A DNA stretch of 21,312 nucleotides. Source: Victivallales bacterium (lineage in GTDB: Bacteria; Verrucomicrobiota; Lentisphaeria; Oligosphaerales; Oligosphaeraceae). The stretch is taken from NCBI GenBank assembly GCA_900769285.1, contig CAAGGB010000254.1, positions 1 through 21,312 of the forward strand, read 5' to 3'. A program made the translations under genes and the position numbers. This document shows positions 1 through 7,186 of this stretch, piece by piece (positions within the stretch are counted from its first letter, which is position 1; every line of letters starts with the position of its first letter). The notes under the pieces were generated by a model. The model was not told the DNA's origin. It did no database searches and saw nothing but the letters and a program-made list of their open reading frames with translations.

Positions 1-32
1 GACTGGAGTTCAGACGTGTGCTCTTCCGATCT
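1..32 (+). other. Illumina TruSeq adapter sequence (artefact)
   Basis: These bases match the 3' 32 nt of the Illumina TruSeq read-2/index adapter, ending in the familiar CTCTTCCGATCT. This is library adapter left on the contig end, not genomic DNA. Genomic sequence begins at about base 33. The mreC reading frame happens to stay open through the adapter, so an automatic caller may add false residues to MreC. Confidence 0.97.
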
Positions 33-658
33 ACCGCCGTCGCACTCAACGGCAGAAAATCCACCCGACAGCCAGGAACCGTCTCCCCCTGACGCAACCC
101 CACGCCCGACATCAGCCCATACGACGACGAGCCCTCCAGCACAACACCCACCCGGCACGACGGCGACACTATCGTCTCGACGACAGCCTGATGCCGGTCC
201 ACCGCCGAGATGCGGCCAACCATCACGCCGTCAAACAGCACCGCCGCACCCAGCGTGACGCCCTCCGCCTCTCCGACATTCACCGTGAAGCGAATGTCCC
301 AGGCCGTCGGGTCGCGGGAGATGAGCTCAGCCGTGACGACCGACCAGCCGGGGAAGCGTCGCAATCCAAGCGCCATCCGCAACTGCCGGTTCTCCTCGCG
401 AAGCGCGTTCGCCTCGTCGACGGCGAGGCGCTGCTCCTGCATTCGCCGTTCCAGCTCCAGAATGCGCGACTCGCGGTCATCGTCCGAGCGGAAGAGCACC
501 CGCGCCTGATTGGCCAGGAACTGCCAGCCGGCCGCAAAGGGGCGAAAGGCCGCGATGCCGAGACGTCGGCCCGCGCCGCTCAGCCCCAGCGCCACCAGCG
601 CCACCAGCGCCAGCGCGGCTCCGAACGCCCCCAGTTGCCTGCCCGTCACCTGTGCCAT
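33..658 (-). CDS. mreC: Rod shape-determining protein MreC (C-terminus cut by contig edge)
   Basis: MreC is the membrane-anchored scaffold of the elongasome; it links cytoplasmic MreB to periplasmic wall synthases. About 209 residues are present from ATG 658. A short N-terminus leads into one membrane segment (about residues 10-28, Ala/Leu/Val-rich). A coiled coil follows (about 60-97, including LREENRQLR), then the start of the beta-barrel domain with VVTAELISRDP (107-117), FTVNVGEAEGV (124-134), GVMVGRISAV (144-153) and SPSCRVGVVLEG (165-176). MreC proteins are usually 270-350 aa, so roughly the last third is missing because the contig ends. No stop codon is seen. The gene lies 22 nt downstream of the secreted-protein gene on the same strand and has no clear Shine-Dalgarno, so it is probably co-transcribed with it. 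Neither mreB nor mreD is in view. Family assignment is confident. Confidence 0.9.
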
Positions 659-680
659 GAGACTGTCAGTCAGAAACGCA

Positions 681-1292
681 TCACTTGCCGGCAGGCGGCA
701 CCGACGGCGCAGGCGCAGGCGGCACCGACGCGGCCACAGCCGGCGGCTCCGGCGCGGGCTTTGGCGGCTCAGGACGAGCCTGCACCCGGAAGTCGCCGAC
801 CTCGGGCAACGGCACCGCCGCGAACGCCGAGCGCAGACGCAACTCGAAGGAATCCTCCGCGAACGGGAACACCAGCCGACAGACCTCGGGGCCACGCAGC
901 GTCTGATGCCGGAAATCAAAGGGAGCGCCCTCGCCGCGCGCCAGCCCTAGGCAAGGCTGAACCTCGCCCCGGTCATTCACCAGCACGTAGTCATGGGGGC
1001 TCAGCGTGCGGCCGTCCGCCACCTGAACCGTGAATACCGCATACTGCCGGCCCGCCTCGGGCGCGCGCTCCACCAGCAGCTCGTCCGTCGGCAGACTCTC
1101 CTTCGCGACCTCCTCGTCGGAAGCGGCGGCCAGCGCAGCCGCCTTGTCGAAGTCGACGAACGGGAGCGCCTCGCCCGTCAGGTCGAAGCGCGTGAGCTGT
1201 CCGGCGGCGAACGCGCAGGGCAGCGTCACATCGGCGGCGGCGAGCGCGAGGGCGGAGCCCAGCAGCGCCGAAAGGGTCAGTCTCTTGAGCAT
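681..1292 (-). CDS. Secreted protein of unknown function with proline-rich C-terminus
   Basis: I do not recognise a family. The 203-aa product has a signal peptide (MLKRLTLSALLGSALALAAA, cleavage somewhere around residues 20-29). A central region of roughly 130 residues follows, including the patches YAVFTVQVADGR and FPFAEDSFELRLRSAF. The C-terminal tail is rich in Pro and Ala and may be a flexible linker in the cell envelope. A longer frame opens at a GTG at 1307. AAAGGAGG lies inside that extension, just upstream of ATG 1292, and is clearly the ribosome binding site, so 1292 is the better start. The gene starts 11 nt after the rph stop and is followed 22 nt later by mreC, which suggests an rph-orf-mreC operon. 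The location next to mreC hints at an envelope role, but this is only inference. Confidence 0.75.
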   Translation of the reverse strand: MLKRLTLSALLGSALALAAADVTLPCAFAAGQLTRFDLTGEALPFVDFDKAAALAAASDEEVAKESLPTDELLVERAPEAGRQYAVFTVQVADGRTLSPHDYVLVNDRGEVQPCLGLARGEGAPFDFRHQTLRGPEVCRLVFPFAEDSFELRLRSAFAAVPLPEVGDFRVQARPEPPKPAPEPPAVAASVPPAPAPSVPPAGK

Positions 1293-1303
1293 AACGCCTC
1301 CTT

Positions 1304-2032
1304 TCACCGTGCGCCCAGGTGAGCCTCAGTCATCCGGAAGATGTCGCCGAGGCCCTTGCGGGCCAGGGCGAGCAGTCGGGCGAGCTCGGCGTCGCTGAAG
1401 GTGGCCTCCTCGCCGGTGCCCTGAATCTCGACGTAGCGTCCGGCGGCGGTCATGACGACGTTCATGTCGACTTCGGCGGCGGAGTCCTCGCGATAGCAGA
1501 GGTCGAGCATCGGGGTGCCGTCGACGATGCCGACGCTGACGGCGGCGACGGGCGACAGCAGCGGCCATTCGCTGATGCGTCCGTCGGCCAGGAGCTTGCG
1601 CGCGGCGAGCTGGAGGGCGACGGAGGCGCCGGTGATGGAGGCGCAGCGTGTGCCGCCATCGGCGTCGATGACGTCGCAGTCGACATGGAGGGTGAGTCCG
1701 GGGAGCTTGGCGAGGTCGACGGCGGCCCGGAGGCTGCGGCCGACGAGCCGCTGGATTTCGGCGGAGCGTCCGGAAAGCTTACCGCGCACGACTTCGCGTT
1801 CGGTTCGGGTGGCGGTGGCGCTGGGGAGCATCTGGTACTCGCCGGTGATCCAGCCGCCGGCGACGCCCTGTTCCTTCATCCATCGCGGGACGCCCTCCTC
1901 CACGCTCACCGCGCAGATGACACGGGTGTTGCCGCAGCGCACCAGTACCGACCCCGCCGGGTGACGCTGAAAGTCCAGCGTCAGCTCCCACTCACGCAAC
2001 TCGTCGCACTGCCGTCCGTCCAATCGTTTCAT
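1304..2032 (-). CDS. rph: Ribonuclease PH
   Basis: RNase PH is a phosphorolytic 3'-5' exoribonuclease that trims tRNA 3' ends, releasing nucleoside diphosphates. The 242-aa protein is full length for the family (about 238-245). Visible hallmarks are GWITGEYQMLPSATATRTER (60-79), the GR..EIQRLVGRSLRA block (88-102), VDCDVIDADGGTRCASITGA (117-136) with the phosphate-binding GGTR, and VDMNVVMT (188-195) with the acidic metal/catalytic residues, then VEIQGTGE. The start ATG has a GGAAGGA purine tract about 10 nt upstream. It is divergent from the lipoprotein gene at 2158 and is the first gene of the minus-strand rph-secreted protein-mreC group. Nothing suggests damage. Confidence 0.97.
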   Translation of the reverse strand: MKRLDGRQCDELREWELTLDFQRHPAGSVLVRCGNTRVICAVSVEEGVPRWMKEQGVAGGWITGEYQMLPSATATRTEREVVRGKLSGRSAEIQRLVGRSLRAAVDLAKLPGLTLHVDCDVIDADGGTRCASITGASVALQLAARKLLADGRISEWPLLSPVAAVSVGIVDGTPMLDLCYREDSAAEVDMNVVMTAAGRYVEIQGTGEEATFSDAELARLLALARKGLGDIFRMTEAHLGAR

Positions 2033-2121
2033 CTGCTTTGTTTCCTTCCAACCGAATGCTATATTGTGCAGAACTGTCTGCGCGTTCTGGGGTCTGCGTC
2101 CAGTCCAGACGCATCAAGCCC

Positions 2122-2127
2122 TATATT
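2122..2127 (+). promoter_or_regulatory. Putative -10 box for the lipoprotein gene
   Basis: TATATT sits in a short AT-rich stretch of the 125-bp divergent region between rph and the lipoprotein gene. No good -35 is seen 16-18 nt upstream. Transcription from here would begin near 2134, which supports the downstream TTG start at 2158 over the in-frame ATGs at 2038 and 2056. A second AT-rich patch (2058-2066) could serve rph on the other strand. Confidence 0.3.
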
Positions 2128-2157
2128 AATGTGCCTTTTATCTTCAGGTTTGCCAAT

Positions 2158-3270
2158 TTGAAGCCGCGATTTTTCCACACATTTCTGCTTTTGCCGGCGC
2201 TGCTGTGCCTAGTGGTCTCATGCGGGCGCGCCCCGGAGCCCGCGCCCGACTACGACAACCGCCGTCTGGCGCGGCTGGTCGAGGCGGTCGAGGCCATCCG
2301 CGCCCAGCGGACGGACGACGCACTGACGTCGCTCCGCGCCCTATCGGACGACTATCCGGCGGACCGCTTTCCCGCCGCGGCGTTCCGCCACGAGCAGAAG
2401 CGCCAGCTCCTCAGCCAGGCCAACGCCCTCCTCTCCGACCTCTCCCTCAACCTCCTCCTCGACTTCATCCGCCAGGCCGAGCGCAACGGCGACACCTTCC
2501 CCGAGCTTCTCGACTACTCCGCCATCAAGGACGCCCTCGACCAGCTCCGCCTCTTCCACGCACGGATGCCCTGGACCCACGCCGACACACTCGAGCGCAA
2601 CCTCCGCGACCTCAACCGCCACCACGCCATCCTCAACCAGTCGCCTACCTTCCGCGAATTCCACGAGCAGCAGCTCCAGACGCTCCGGCAGCTCCGCGAG
2701 CAGGAACAGCGCCACGCCGAGATGACCGCACTCGACCGCCTCGACCGCGCACTCGTCACCAACTCCGCCACCCCGCAGCCGCTGCTCCAGGCCGCCAGAC
2801 AGCAGAGCCCCACGCTCAACACCCTCCTCGGCCAGCCCGCCAAACTGGCGCAGCAACAGGAACAAAGCGGCGCCGCCAGTGTCCTACAAGCCTCATGGGA
2901 ACTCGCCGCCGCCCTCTCCTGGGACAAGCTGGCCGCCGCCGACCAACGGCGCATCCTCGCTAGACTCGCGGCAAACCGTCCCGTCACCCTCACCGGAGCC
3001 TGGCTCGCCACCCGGCATGACGCCTGGCCAAACGCAGCTCAGCATTTCCTCCAACTGCTTTCCGCCAGACAGGCCGGAACCCCGCGTCCCGACATCGTCA
3101 GGCTCCTCCTCACCCACCACCTCCTCTCACAGGCGCACTATCAGGCCTGGTGCTGGCGCTCGCCCTGCCCCGGCGTACCCGAGCTCATCGCCAGACTCAC
3201 CCAAATCGGACAGTTCCACCATGCCTCGGACAACGCCCCCAACGGCAACCCCCGAGGCGCCAAACCATAA
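2158..3270 (+). CDS. Predicted lipoprotein of unknown function
   Basis: I do not recognise the family. With a TTG start at 2158 the 370-aa product begins with a classic lipoprotein signal: MKPRFF, a hydrophobic Leu-rich core and the lipobox LVVSC (lipidated Cys 22), then an acidic/Pro linker. The rest is soluble and strongly helical in appearance. It is rich in Leu, Arg, Gln and Ala, with stretches such as LRQLREQEQRHAEM that may form coiled coil or TPR-like hairpins. In-frame ATGs at 2038 and 2056 would place about 40 non-signal residues before the signal peptide and lie upstream of the likely promoter, so I reject them. A GTG at 2131 is an alternative. It is followed after 67 nt by the prolyl isomerase gene in the same direction, which may be an envelope-biogenesis pairing. 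Confidence 0.75.
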   Translation: MKPRFFHTFLLLPALLCLVVSCGRAPEPAPDYDNRRLARLVEAVEAIRAQRTDDALTSLRALSDDYPADRFPAAAFRHEQKRQLLSQANALLSDLSLNLLLDFIRQAERNGDTFPELLDYSAIKDALDQLRLFHARMPWTHADTLERNLRDLNRHHAILNQSPTFREFHEQQLQTLRQLREQEQRHAEMTALDRLDRALVTNSATPQPLLQAARQQSPTLNTLLGQPAKLAQQQEQSGAASVLQASWELAAALSWDKLAAADQRRILARLAANRPVTLTGAWLATRHDAWPNAAQHFLQLLSARQAGTPRPDIVRLLLTHHLLSQAHYQAWCWRSPCPGVPELIARLTQIGQFHHASDNAPNGNPRGAKP

Positions 3271-3337
3271 ACCAAAGACAATCCATCGTTTCAAACCTAA
3301 ACGTCCAACCAGCAAAGTCAGAAAGGAAACGCCTCAC

Positions 3338-4462
3338 ATGTCCTTCAAGAACCTCATGTTCAGCGCCGTCGCCTCCGCCCTCGTCGCCGTGCCCGCGTTC
3401 GCCCAGGAAAACGCCAAGCCCGCGCCCGAAGCGCCCGCCAAGCCCGCCGCCGAGGCCAAGCCCGCACAGCCCGCCGCCGAGGCCAAGCCCGCCGAGCCGC
3501 CGAAGCCCAAGTTCAACCCCGATGACCTCCTCAAGCTCATCCCTGACTACCTCGGCGAGTACACCGTCGACGGCAAGGTCGTCAAGGTCGACACCAAGAA
3601 GCTCAAGGAGGGTCTCCGCGCCGAGCTCGAGATGGCCGCCAAGAGCGGCGCCGACATCAAGCCCGAGATGATCACCCAGCTCCTCCCCCGCATGGCCGAG
3701 CAGCTCGTCATGGAGCAGATCCTGCCCCTCGAGGCCGCCAAGAAGGGCTTCAAGCCCGACCTCGACAAGATCCGCAAGCAGATCGCCGACTTCAAGAAGC
3801 AGGGCTCCGAGGAACAGTTCAAGCAGTTCCTCCAGATGCAGGGCTGCAAGGACGAGGAGGAATTCGTCGCCAAGATCGCCCCGCGTGACACCATCCAGCA
3901 GTACATCAAGAGCATCGAGGACGCCGTCGTCATCGACGACAAGGCCGTCAAGGAGCACTATGACAAGAACGCCGCCGACATGAAGTACTACACCTGCTCC
4001 CACATCCTCGCCGCGTTCGACGCCAAGAACCCCCGCAACGACAAGATAACCCCCGAGATGGAGGCTGCCGCCCTCGCCAAGATCAAGGACATCCTCGCCA
4101 AGCTCGGCAAGGGCGCCAAGTTCGAGGACCTCGCCAAGGAGCACTCCGACTGCCCCTCCGGCAAGGAAGGCGGCAAGCTCGGCGACTACAACCCTGACCA
4201 GAAGATGCCCCAGGGACAGATGGTCCCCGAGTTCACCGACGCCTTCAACGCCCTGAAGCCCGGCGAGACCACCACCGCCCCCGTCAAGACCCAGTTCGGC
4301 TACCACGTCATCAAGGCCTCCGACGTCGTCGTCCGCACCCTCGAGGAGGTCGCGCCACAGATCCGCGAGATGCTCAAGAACGAGCAGCTCCAGCAGAAGA
4401 TCCCCGCCATCATCGAGCAGATCAAGAAGGACTTCAACGTCAAGCTCTACACCGACAAGTGA
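3338..4462 (+). CDS. Periplasmic peptidyl-prolyl cis-trans isomerase, parvulin (PpiC/SurA) type
   Basis: This is a secreted foldase predicted to isomerise Xaa-Pro bonds and chaperone exported proteins. The 374-aa protein has a signal peptide ending AFA-Q (cleavage near 22). A low-complexity Lys/Pro/Ala/Glu linker follows (27-58, repeated AKPA/EAKPA), then a helical SurA_N-like chaperone region (about 60-212). The parvulin domain (about 217-328) contains CSHILAAF, FEDLAKEHSDCPSG, GGKLGDY, MVPEFTDAFNALKPGE and TQFGYHVIKA, the usual fold signature. A helical tail packs after it. ATG 3338 has GAAAGGAA 8-16 nt upstream; longer upstream extensions encode no sensible sequence. A hairpin follows the stop. 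Codon use is extreme (almost only AAG, GAC, CTC, ATC, GCC), which suggests high expression. Confidence 0.93.
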   Translation: MSFKNLMFSAVASALVAVPAFAQENAKPAPEAPAKPAAEAKPAQPAAEAKPAEPPKPKFNPDDLLKLIPDYLGEYTVDGKVVKVDTKKLKEGLRAELEMAAKSGADIKPEMITQLLPRMAEQLVMEQILPLEAAKKGFKPDLDKIRKQIADFKKQGSEEQFKQFLQMQGCKDEEEFVAKIAPRDTIQQYIKSIEDAVVIDDKAVKEHYDKNAADMKYYTCSHILAAFDAKNPRNDKITPEMEAAALAKIKDILAKLGKGAKFEDLAKEHSDCPSGKEGGKLGDYNPDQKMPQGQMVPEFTDAFNALKPGETTTAPVKTQFGYHVIKASDVVVRTLEEVAPQIREMLKNEQLQQKIPAIIEQIKKDFNVKLYTDK

Positions 4463-4530
4463 GACGCTGACGGACCCTACCGGGGACGACGCCTGACGAA
4501 CCAACAGACAGTGTGAGCGTCCCTCCCGCG

Positions 4531-4569
4531 CGGCGGCCATCCGGCGACATTCTGACCGGGTGGCCGCCG
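4531..4569 (+). terminator. GC-rich hairpin after the prolyl isomerase gene
   Basis: A 14-bp stem (4531-4544 with 4556-4569, one G-U pair) encloses an 11-nt loop. It is followed only by TCCTGTCTTGT, so the U-tract is poor. It could be an imperfect intrinsic terminator or an mRNA 3'-end stabiliser. It lies downstream of an in-frame start at 4513 and so argues that the DUF1294 gene begins after it. Confidence 0.55.
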
Positions 4570-4605
4570 TCCTGTCTTGTCACCTCCTTCATGCGTGAGA
4601 CCGCG

Positions 4606-4971
4606 ATGACCCTCAGACACCTCCAGCGCCGCTGCTATCTGACATTGCCCGCTCTGTTTCTGCTGGCGCTGCTGCTGGCGTCTGGGGCGGGCCTCATCCA
4701 TCCGCTCATTGAGCTGGCGTATGTGGTCGCCAGCCTGGTCGCGTTTGTCCTGCATGGACACGACAAGCGCCAGGCGTGTCATGGCGCTTGGCGCACGCCG
4801 GAGTCCATGCTGCACCTGTCGGAGCTCTTCTGCGGCTGGCCAGGCGCCATGCTTGCCCAGGCCATCTTCCGCCACAAGACCGCCAAGCTCTCCTACCAGC
4901 TCGTCTTCTGGCTCTGCCTCGTCCTCAACCTCGCCGCCCTCACCCTCTGGAGCCTCCTAACCCAAAACTAA
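4606..4971 (+). CDS. DUF1294 family small membrane protein
   Basis: The 121-aa product matches the DUF1294 family, small integral membrane proteins of unknown function. Two N-terminal membrane segments (about 11-30 and 34-51) lead into the family signature: a short loop with DKRQA (53-57), WRTPE (62-66), LSELFCGWPGAMLAQ (71-85) and RHKT (89-92). A last membrane segment spans about 97-118. The frame is open from 4513. That extension crosses the hairpin at 4531-4569 and adds unlikely sequence, so the start is at ATG 4606, or possibly ATG 4591 five codons upstream. Neither has a strong Shine-Dalgarno. Family placement is good; role unknown. Confidence 0.85.
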   Translation: MTLRHLQRRCYLTLPALFLLALLLASGAGLIHPLIELAYVVASLVAFVLHGHDKRQACHGAWRTPESMLHLSELFCGWPGAMLAQAIFRHKTAKLSYQLVFWLCLVLNLAALTLWSLLTQN

Positions 4972-5270
4972 CCTCGACCGACCAAAAAATTCGCCTGTCG
5001 ATTTGCAAAAGCGGCTTTTGCCCTTACCTTAAGTCTCGGTGGTTTCACGACAGGTACTCTGAACACCATTTCATTCGGGATCTATATGATCTTATTTTAC
5101 TCTATTACGCAGAGTGAAGCTATAGTGAAGCCACCATTTTAATGCCTACGTTTCAGGCGGCAATTCTCAATAAACGAGAGTTGCCGCCTGTTTTTCATTT
5201 TATATGTGCGTTATGGACTTATGCCTGTTTCAGTCCAAAAACATCCATAAAGATTTTTTCGTCTATGTGA
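4972..5270. other. AT-rich intergenic region with several inverted repeats, no convincing gene
   Basis: Composition drops sharply compared with the flanking DUF1294 gene. The gap holds a perfect 7-bp hairpin with a 3-nt loop at 5005-5021 (GCAAAAG/CTTTTGC). This is nested inside a longer-range 7-bp pairing, CCTGTCG 4994-5000 with CGACAGG 5048-5054. A TATAGT -10-like hexamer lies at about 5122, and a strong intrinsic terminator at 5154-5195. The only plus-strand ORF of note is 18 codons (from 5086), too weak to call. It could encode a small RNA ending at the terminator, or be the flank of the acquired ATPase/HNH cassette. Confidence 0.5.
5154..5195 (+). terminator. Strong rho-independent terminator
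   Basis: A 15-bp stem (5154-5168 with 5176-5190, a single G-U pair) has a 7-nt loop AATAAAC and is directly followed by TTTTT and a T-rich tail. The U-tract lies only on the plus-strand side, so it stops plus-strand transcription and not the minus-strand operon that ends at 5271. The nearest plus-strand gene ends 180 nt earlier, so what it terminates is unclear. Confidence 0.88.
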
Positions 5271-5840
5271 TTATGTCAATTTTTGGCGTATCACTTCCTG
5301 AAAGACAAAAGGAGATTTTTGTTTGAGATATGATAGGGAGACATTTCCTTCTGCAAACTCCTGGAAATGCTCCAAGCGCATTCTTTTGCATGGTGCATCA
5401 TTGAGCTGCAGGACATCGATGGTCTTTTGGCAACTTATCCGGTAATCCTCCGTCTTCTCAGGATTAGGGTAGATTTCACCATCCAGGAAATTGATAAAGA
5501 AGGAGTCCGCCTCAATTTCACAGGGATCCAAAACCTCATGGATTCCCTTTCTGCGATTCATGGCCAACGAGGCAAGACGATAATTGCTCCATTCATATGC
5601 CAGACTCCGCTCCTGTGATTTGGCGACAAAATGATCCGTTGAGGCGGCACCTGTCGCAAATTCAAAAAAAACTGCCAGATATGCGCATATTCCCCCATAG
5701 ACCTTCCATAGCTCCTGCGTCATCGTTTGCCAATATGGCGGCAAGTCTCCTGTTGGATGCTGTTGCAAATAGCATCTTCCAGGTTGGCGTACCTTCACAT
5801 CGAAGTCAGAAGGTTCAGGCTGAAGAGCAACTGGAATCAT
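5271..5840 (-). CDS. HNH-like endonuclease, PtuB-type partner of the adjacent ATPase
   Basis: The 189-aa protein has the layout of an HNH nuclease of the kind paired with AAA ATPases in Septu-like loci. GGICAY (49-54) is followed by TDHFVAKS (68-75) with the Asp-His pair, YEWSNYRLA (82-90) and MNRRKG (94-99), which supplies the second catalytic Asn and the usual ending. The Cys pairs that hold zinc in many HNH proteins (CxxC near the start, CN near the end) are absent. I recall close relatives with the same CAYLxxx pattern, so this may be a family trait rather than decay. The C-terminal half (about 125-189) is helical. Its ATG overlaps the ATPase stop by 4 bp (ATGA), a sign of translational coupling. 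It is less GC-rich than its neighbours. HNH assignment is fairly sure; nuclease activity and defence role are inferred. Confidence 0.78.
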   Translation of the reverse strand: MIPVALQPEPSDFDVKVRQPGRCYLQQHPTGDLPPYWQTMTQELWKVYGGICAYLAVFFEFATGAASTDHFVAKSQERSLAYEWSNYRLASLAMNRRKGIHEVLDPCEIEADSFFINFLDGEIYPNPEKTEDYRISCQKTIDVLQLNDAPCKRMRLEHFQEFAEGNVSLSYLKQKSPFVFQEVIRQKLT

Positions 5841-7180
5841 GACAGGCTAATGCTCCTCTTTTCACAGAGTGCCCGGAACCTGAAGAGGAAACTGTCCAGG
5901 GGAGCCAATACTTCCTGAAGCTGCCGATAGACTGCCCTAATCTGCTCGGGATTAGGCTGTGGTTGCTTGAGCAGATTAGCAGCCTCCGCCATAACCTTTT
6001 CCGCTTTCAAGGAATAGGTGGAGGACAAGTCAAAGGCCTCACTGGTATACCACCCATTGGCATCGCCATGCTTCGCGAATTCCCGTGGGGTCATCTGCAC
6101 CTGTCCTGTTGAGTCCAGGTCCACATCAAGCCAGACGCCGTCCTTTTGGGTGGAGAAGCACTGTTCGAGGGAGGCCATGACCAAGGCCGAATGGGTGACA
6201 GCAATCACCTGCATATGCCTACCTTTCCTCGCCCTGGTTGTTTCCGTCTCCTTCAGAAGCGTCGCTATCTGCTCCAATGCCGCCAGGATGCCAGGCATGA
6301 TACGCCGTTGCCACTGCGGATGCAGATGCGCCTCCACCTCGTCGAACAGGAATGTCAGATCTCTGGCGGGCATCTGTCCCAGTAGTCTGCTGTTCTCCAG
6401 GTGTTCCACCACCGTCCAGGCCAGAATGTAGGCCAAAGCCAGGATGCGCCTGATGCCAGCGGAACACCAAATGACGGGTATATCGCCGTAGGGCATCGCC
6501 ACCGTGGGATAGGCACGGGCATCGTCCAGGGATATGCGCTGCGGAATGGCGGCGCACAGTTTCATGTCGGCAGGCGACAGGTGCTGAAGCAGCTTCTCCA
6601 GAATGGCGAATTTTGAGTTGTCGCGATCCTTCTGCCAATCCAGCCAGTCACGGATCAGGCCATTGCACAGCCATTGCTCTCCGCCCTCCTTGCCCATAAC
6701 CTTCAGGCCATCCCAGACATCATTTGGCGCGAACACGAAGGCGGGCTGCCGTTCCTGGACATCCGCGTCGCCATTCTGTCGCCAATAGTTTCTTGCCGGA
6801 TCCCAGACCGAGAAGCTGCCATCATAGTGCGCGTAGACGACCAGTCCCGGATTGAGCGGTCGTCCGGCACGCCCAGTCCAGGCTTGGAGTTCCCTTCTGA
6901 AGTCCGTGCGGTACTCCATGGATTTCTTTCCATCCGCCCGATCCATCAGGAACCTGATGCTGGCCGGCTCAGAGGCCTTGCCCGGACGTGCCATATAGCC
7001 TGACATCATCCGTCTGTTGAGTTCAGCGGGCCAACGGCGCGTCAACGCATACCAGACCACATCCAACAGGAAGGACTTGCCCAGTCCATTGTCGCCCGTG
7101 ATGACATTCAGTCCTTCGCCAAACTTGATTTCGAGATCCGGCAAAGGCCCAACGTTGGTCAGCGCTACTTTTCGAATCAT
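5837..7180 (-). CDS. AAA family ATPase (RecF/SMC-like, PtuA-type), putative defence component
   Basis: The 447-aa protein is an ABC-type ATPase of the RecF/OLD/PtuA class. The N-terminal strand MIRKVALTNVGPLPDLEIKF precedes Walker A GDNGLGKS (29-36). The signature region is CSAGIRRILALAY (239-251), Walker B LTFLFDEVEAHLHP (275-288, acidic pair D280-E281), and the H-loop VTHSALVM begins near 328. There is no TOPRIM tail like that of OLD nucleases; cleavage would come from the HNH partner encoded next. The start is 6 nt after the PNP-like stop, with AGAGGTG lying inside that gene's 3' end, so the pair is an add-on to the mnmA operon. Codon use and base composition differ visibly from mnmA and the PNP-like gene, pointing to horizontal transfer. 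ATPase class is sure; Septu-like assignment is by domain and gene order only. Confidence 0.85.
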   Translation of the reverse strand: MIRKVALTNVGPLPDLEIKFGEGLNVITGDNGLGKSFLLDVVWYALTRRWPAELNRRMMSGYMARPGKASEPASIRFLMDRADGKKSMEYRTDFRRELQAWTGRAGRPLNPGLVVYAHYDGSFSVWDPARNYWRQNGDADVQERQPAFVFAPNDVWDGLKVMGKEGGEQWLCNGLIRDWLDWQKDRDNSKFAILEKLLQHLSPADMKLCAAIPQRISLDDARAYPTVAMPYGDIPVIWCSAGIRRILALAYILAWTVVEHLENSRLLGQMPARDLTFLFDEVEAHLHPQWQRRIMPGILAALEQIATLLKETETTRARKGRHMQVIAVTHSALVMASLEQCFSTQKDGVWLDVDLDSTGQVQMTPREFAKHGDANGWYTSEAFDLSSTYSLKAEKVMAEAANLLKQPQPNPEQIRAVYRQLQEVLAPLDSFLFRFRALCEKRSISLS

Positions 7181-7186
7181 ATGATT

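Noticed and set aside
2038..2157. N-terminal extension of the lipoprotein from ATG 2038 or 2056
   Set aside because: It would put about 40 residues before a standard lipoprotein signal peptide and overlap the divergent promoter region.
3197..4540. 447-codon minus-strand open frame opposite the prolyl isomerase gene
   Set aside because: It is the complement of a gene with extreme GAC/CTC/AAG codon use and reads as a low-complexity Leu/Val/Asp/Gly string with no domain.
4513..4605. Longer DUF1294 start at 4513
   Set aside because: The added codons cross a 14-bp hairpin and are not part of the family; starts at 4591 or 4606 fit better.
5086..5142. 18-codon ORF in the AT-rich gap
   Set aside because: Weak ribosome binding site, no recognisable product, and it lies in a region better explained by RNA structure.
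4972..5270. tRNA gene as a possible integration site for the ATPase/HNH cassette
   Set aside because: No cloverleaf or T-loop consensus could be found in the gap, and no flanking direct repeat stood out.
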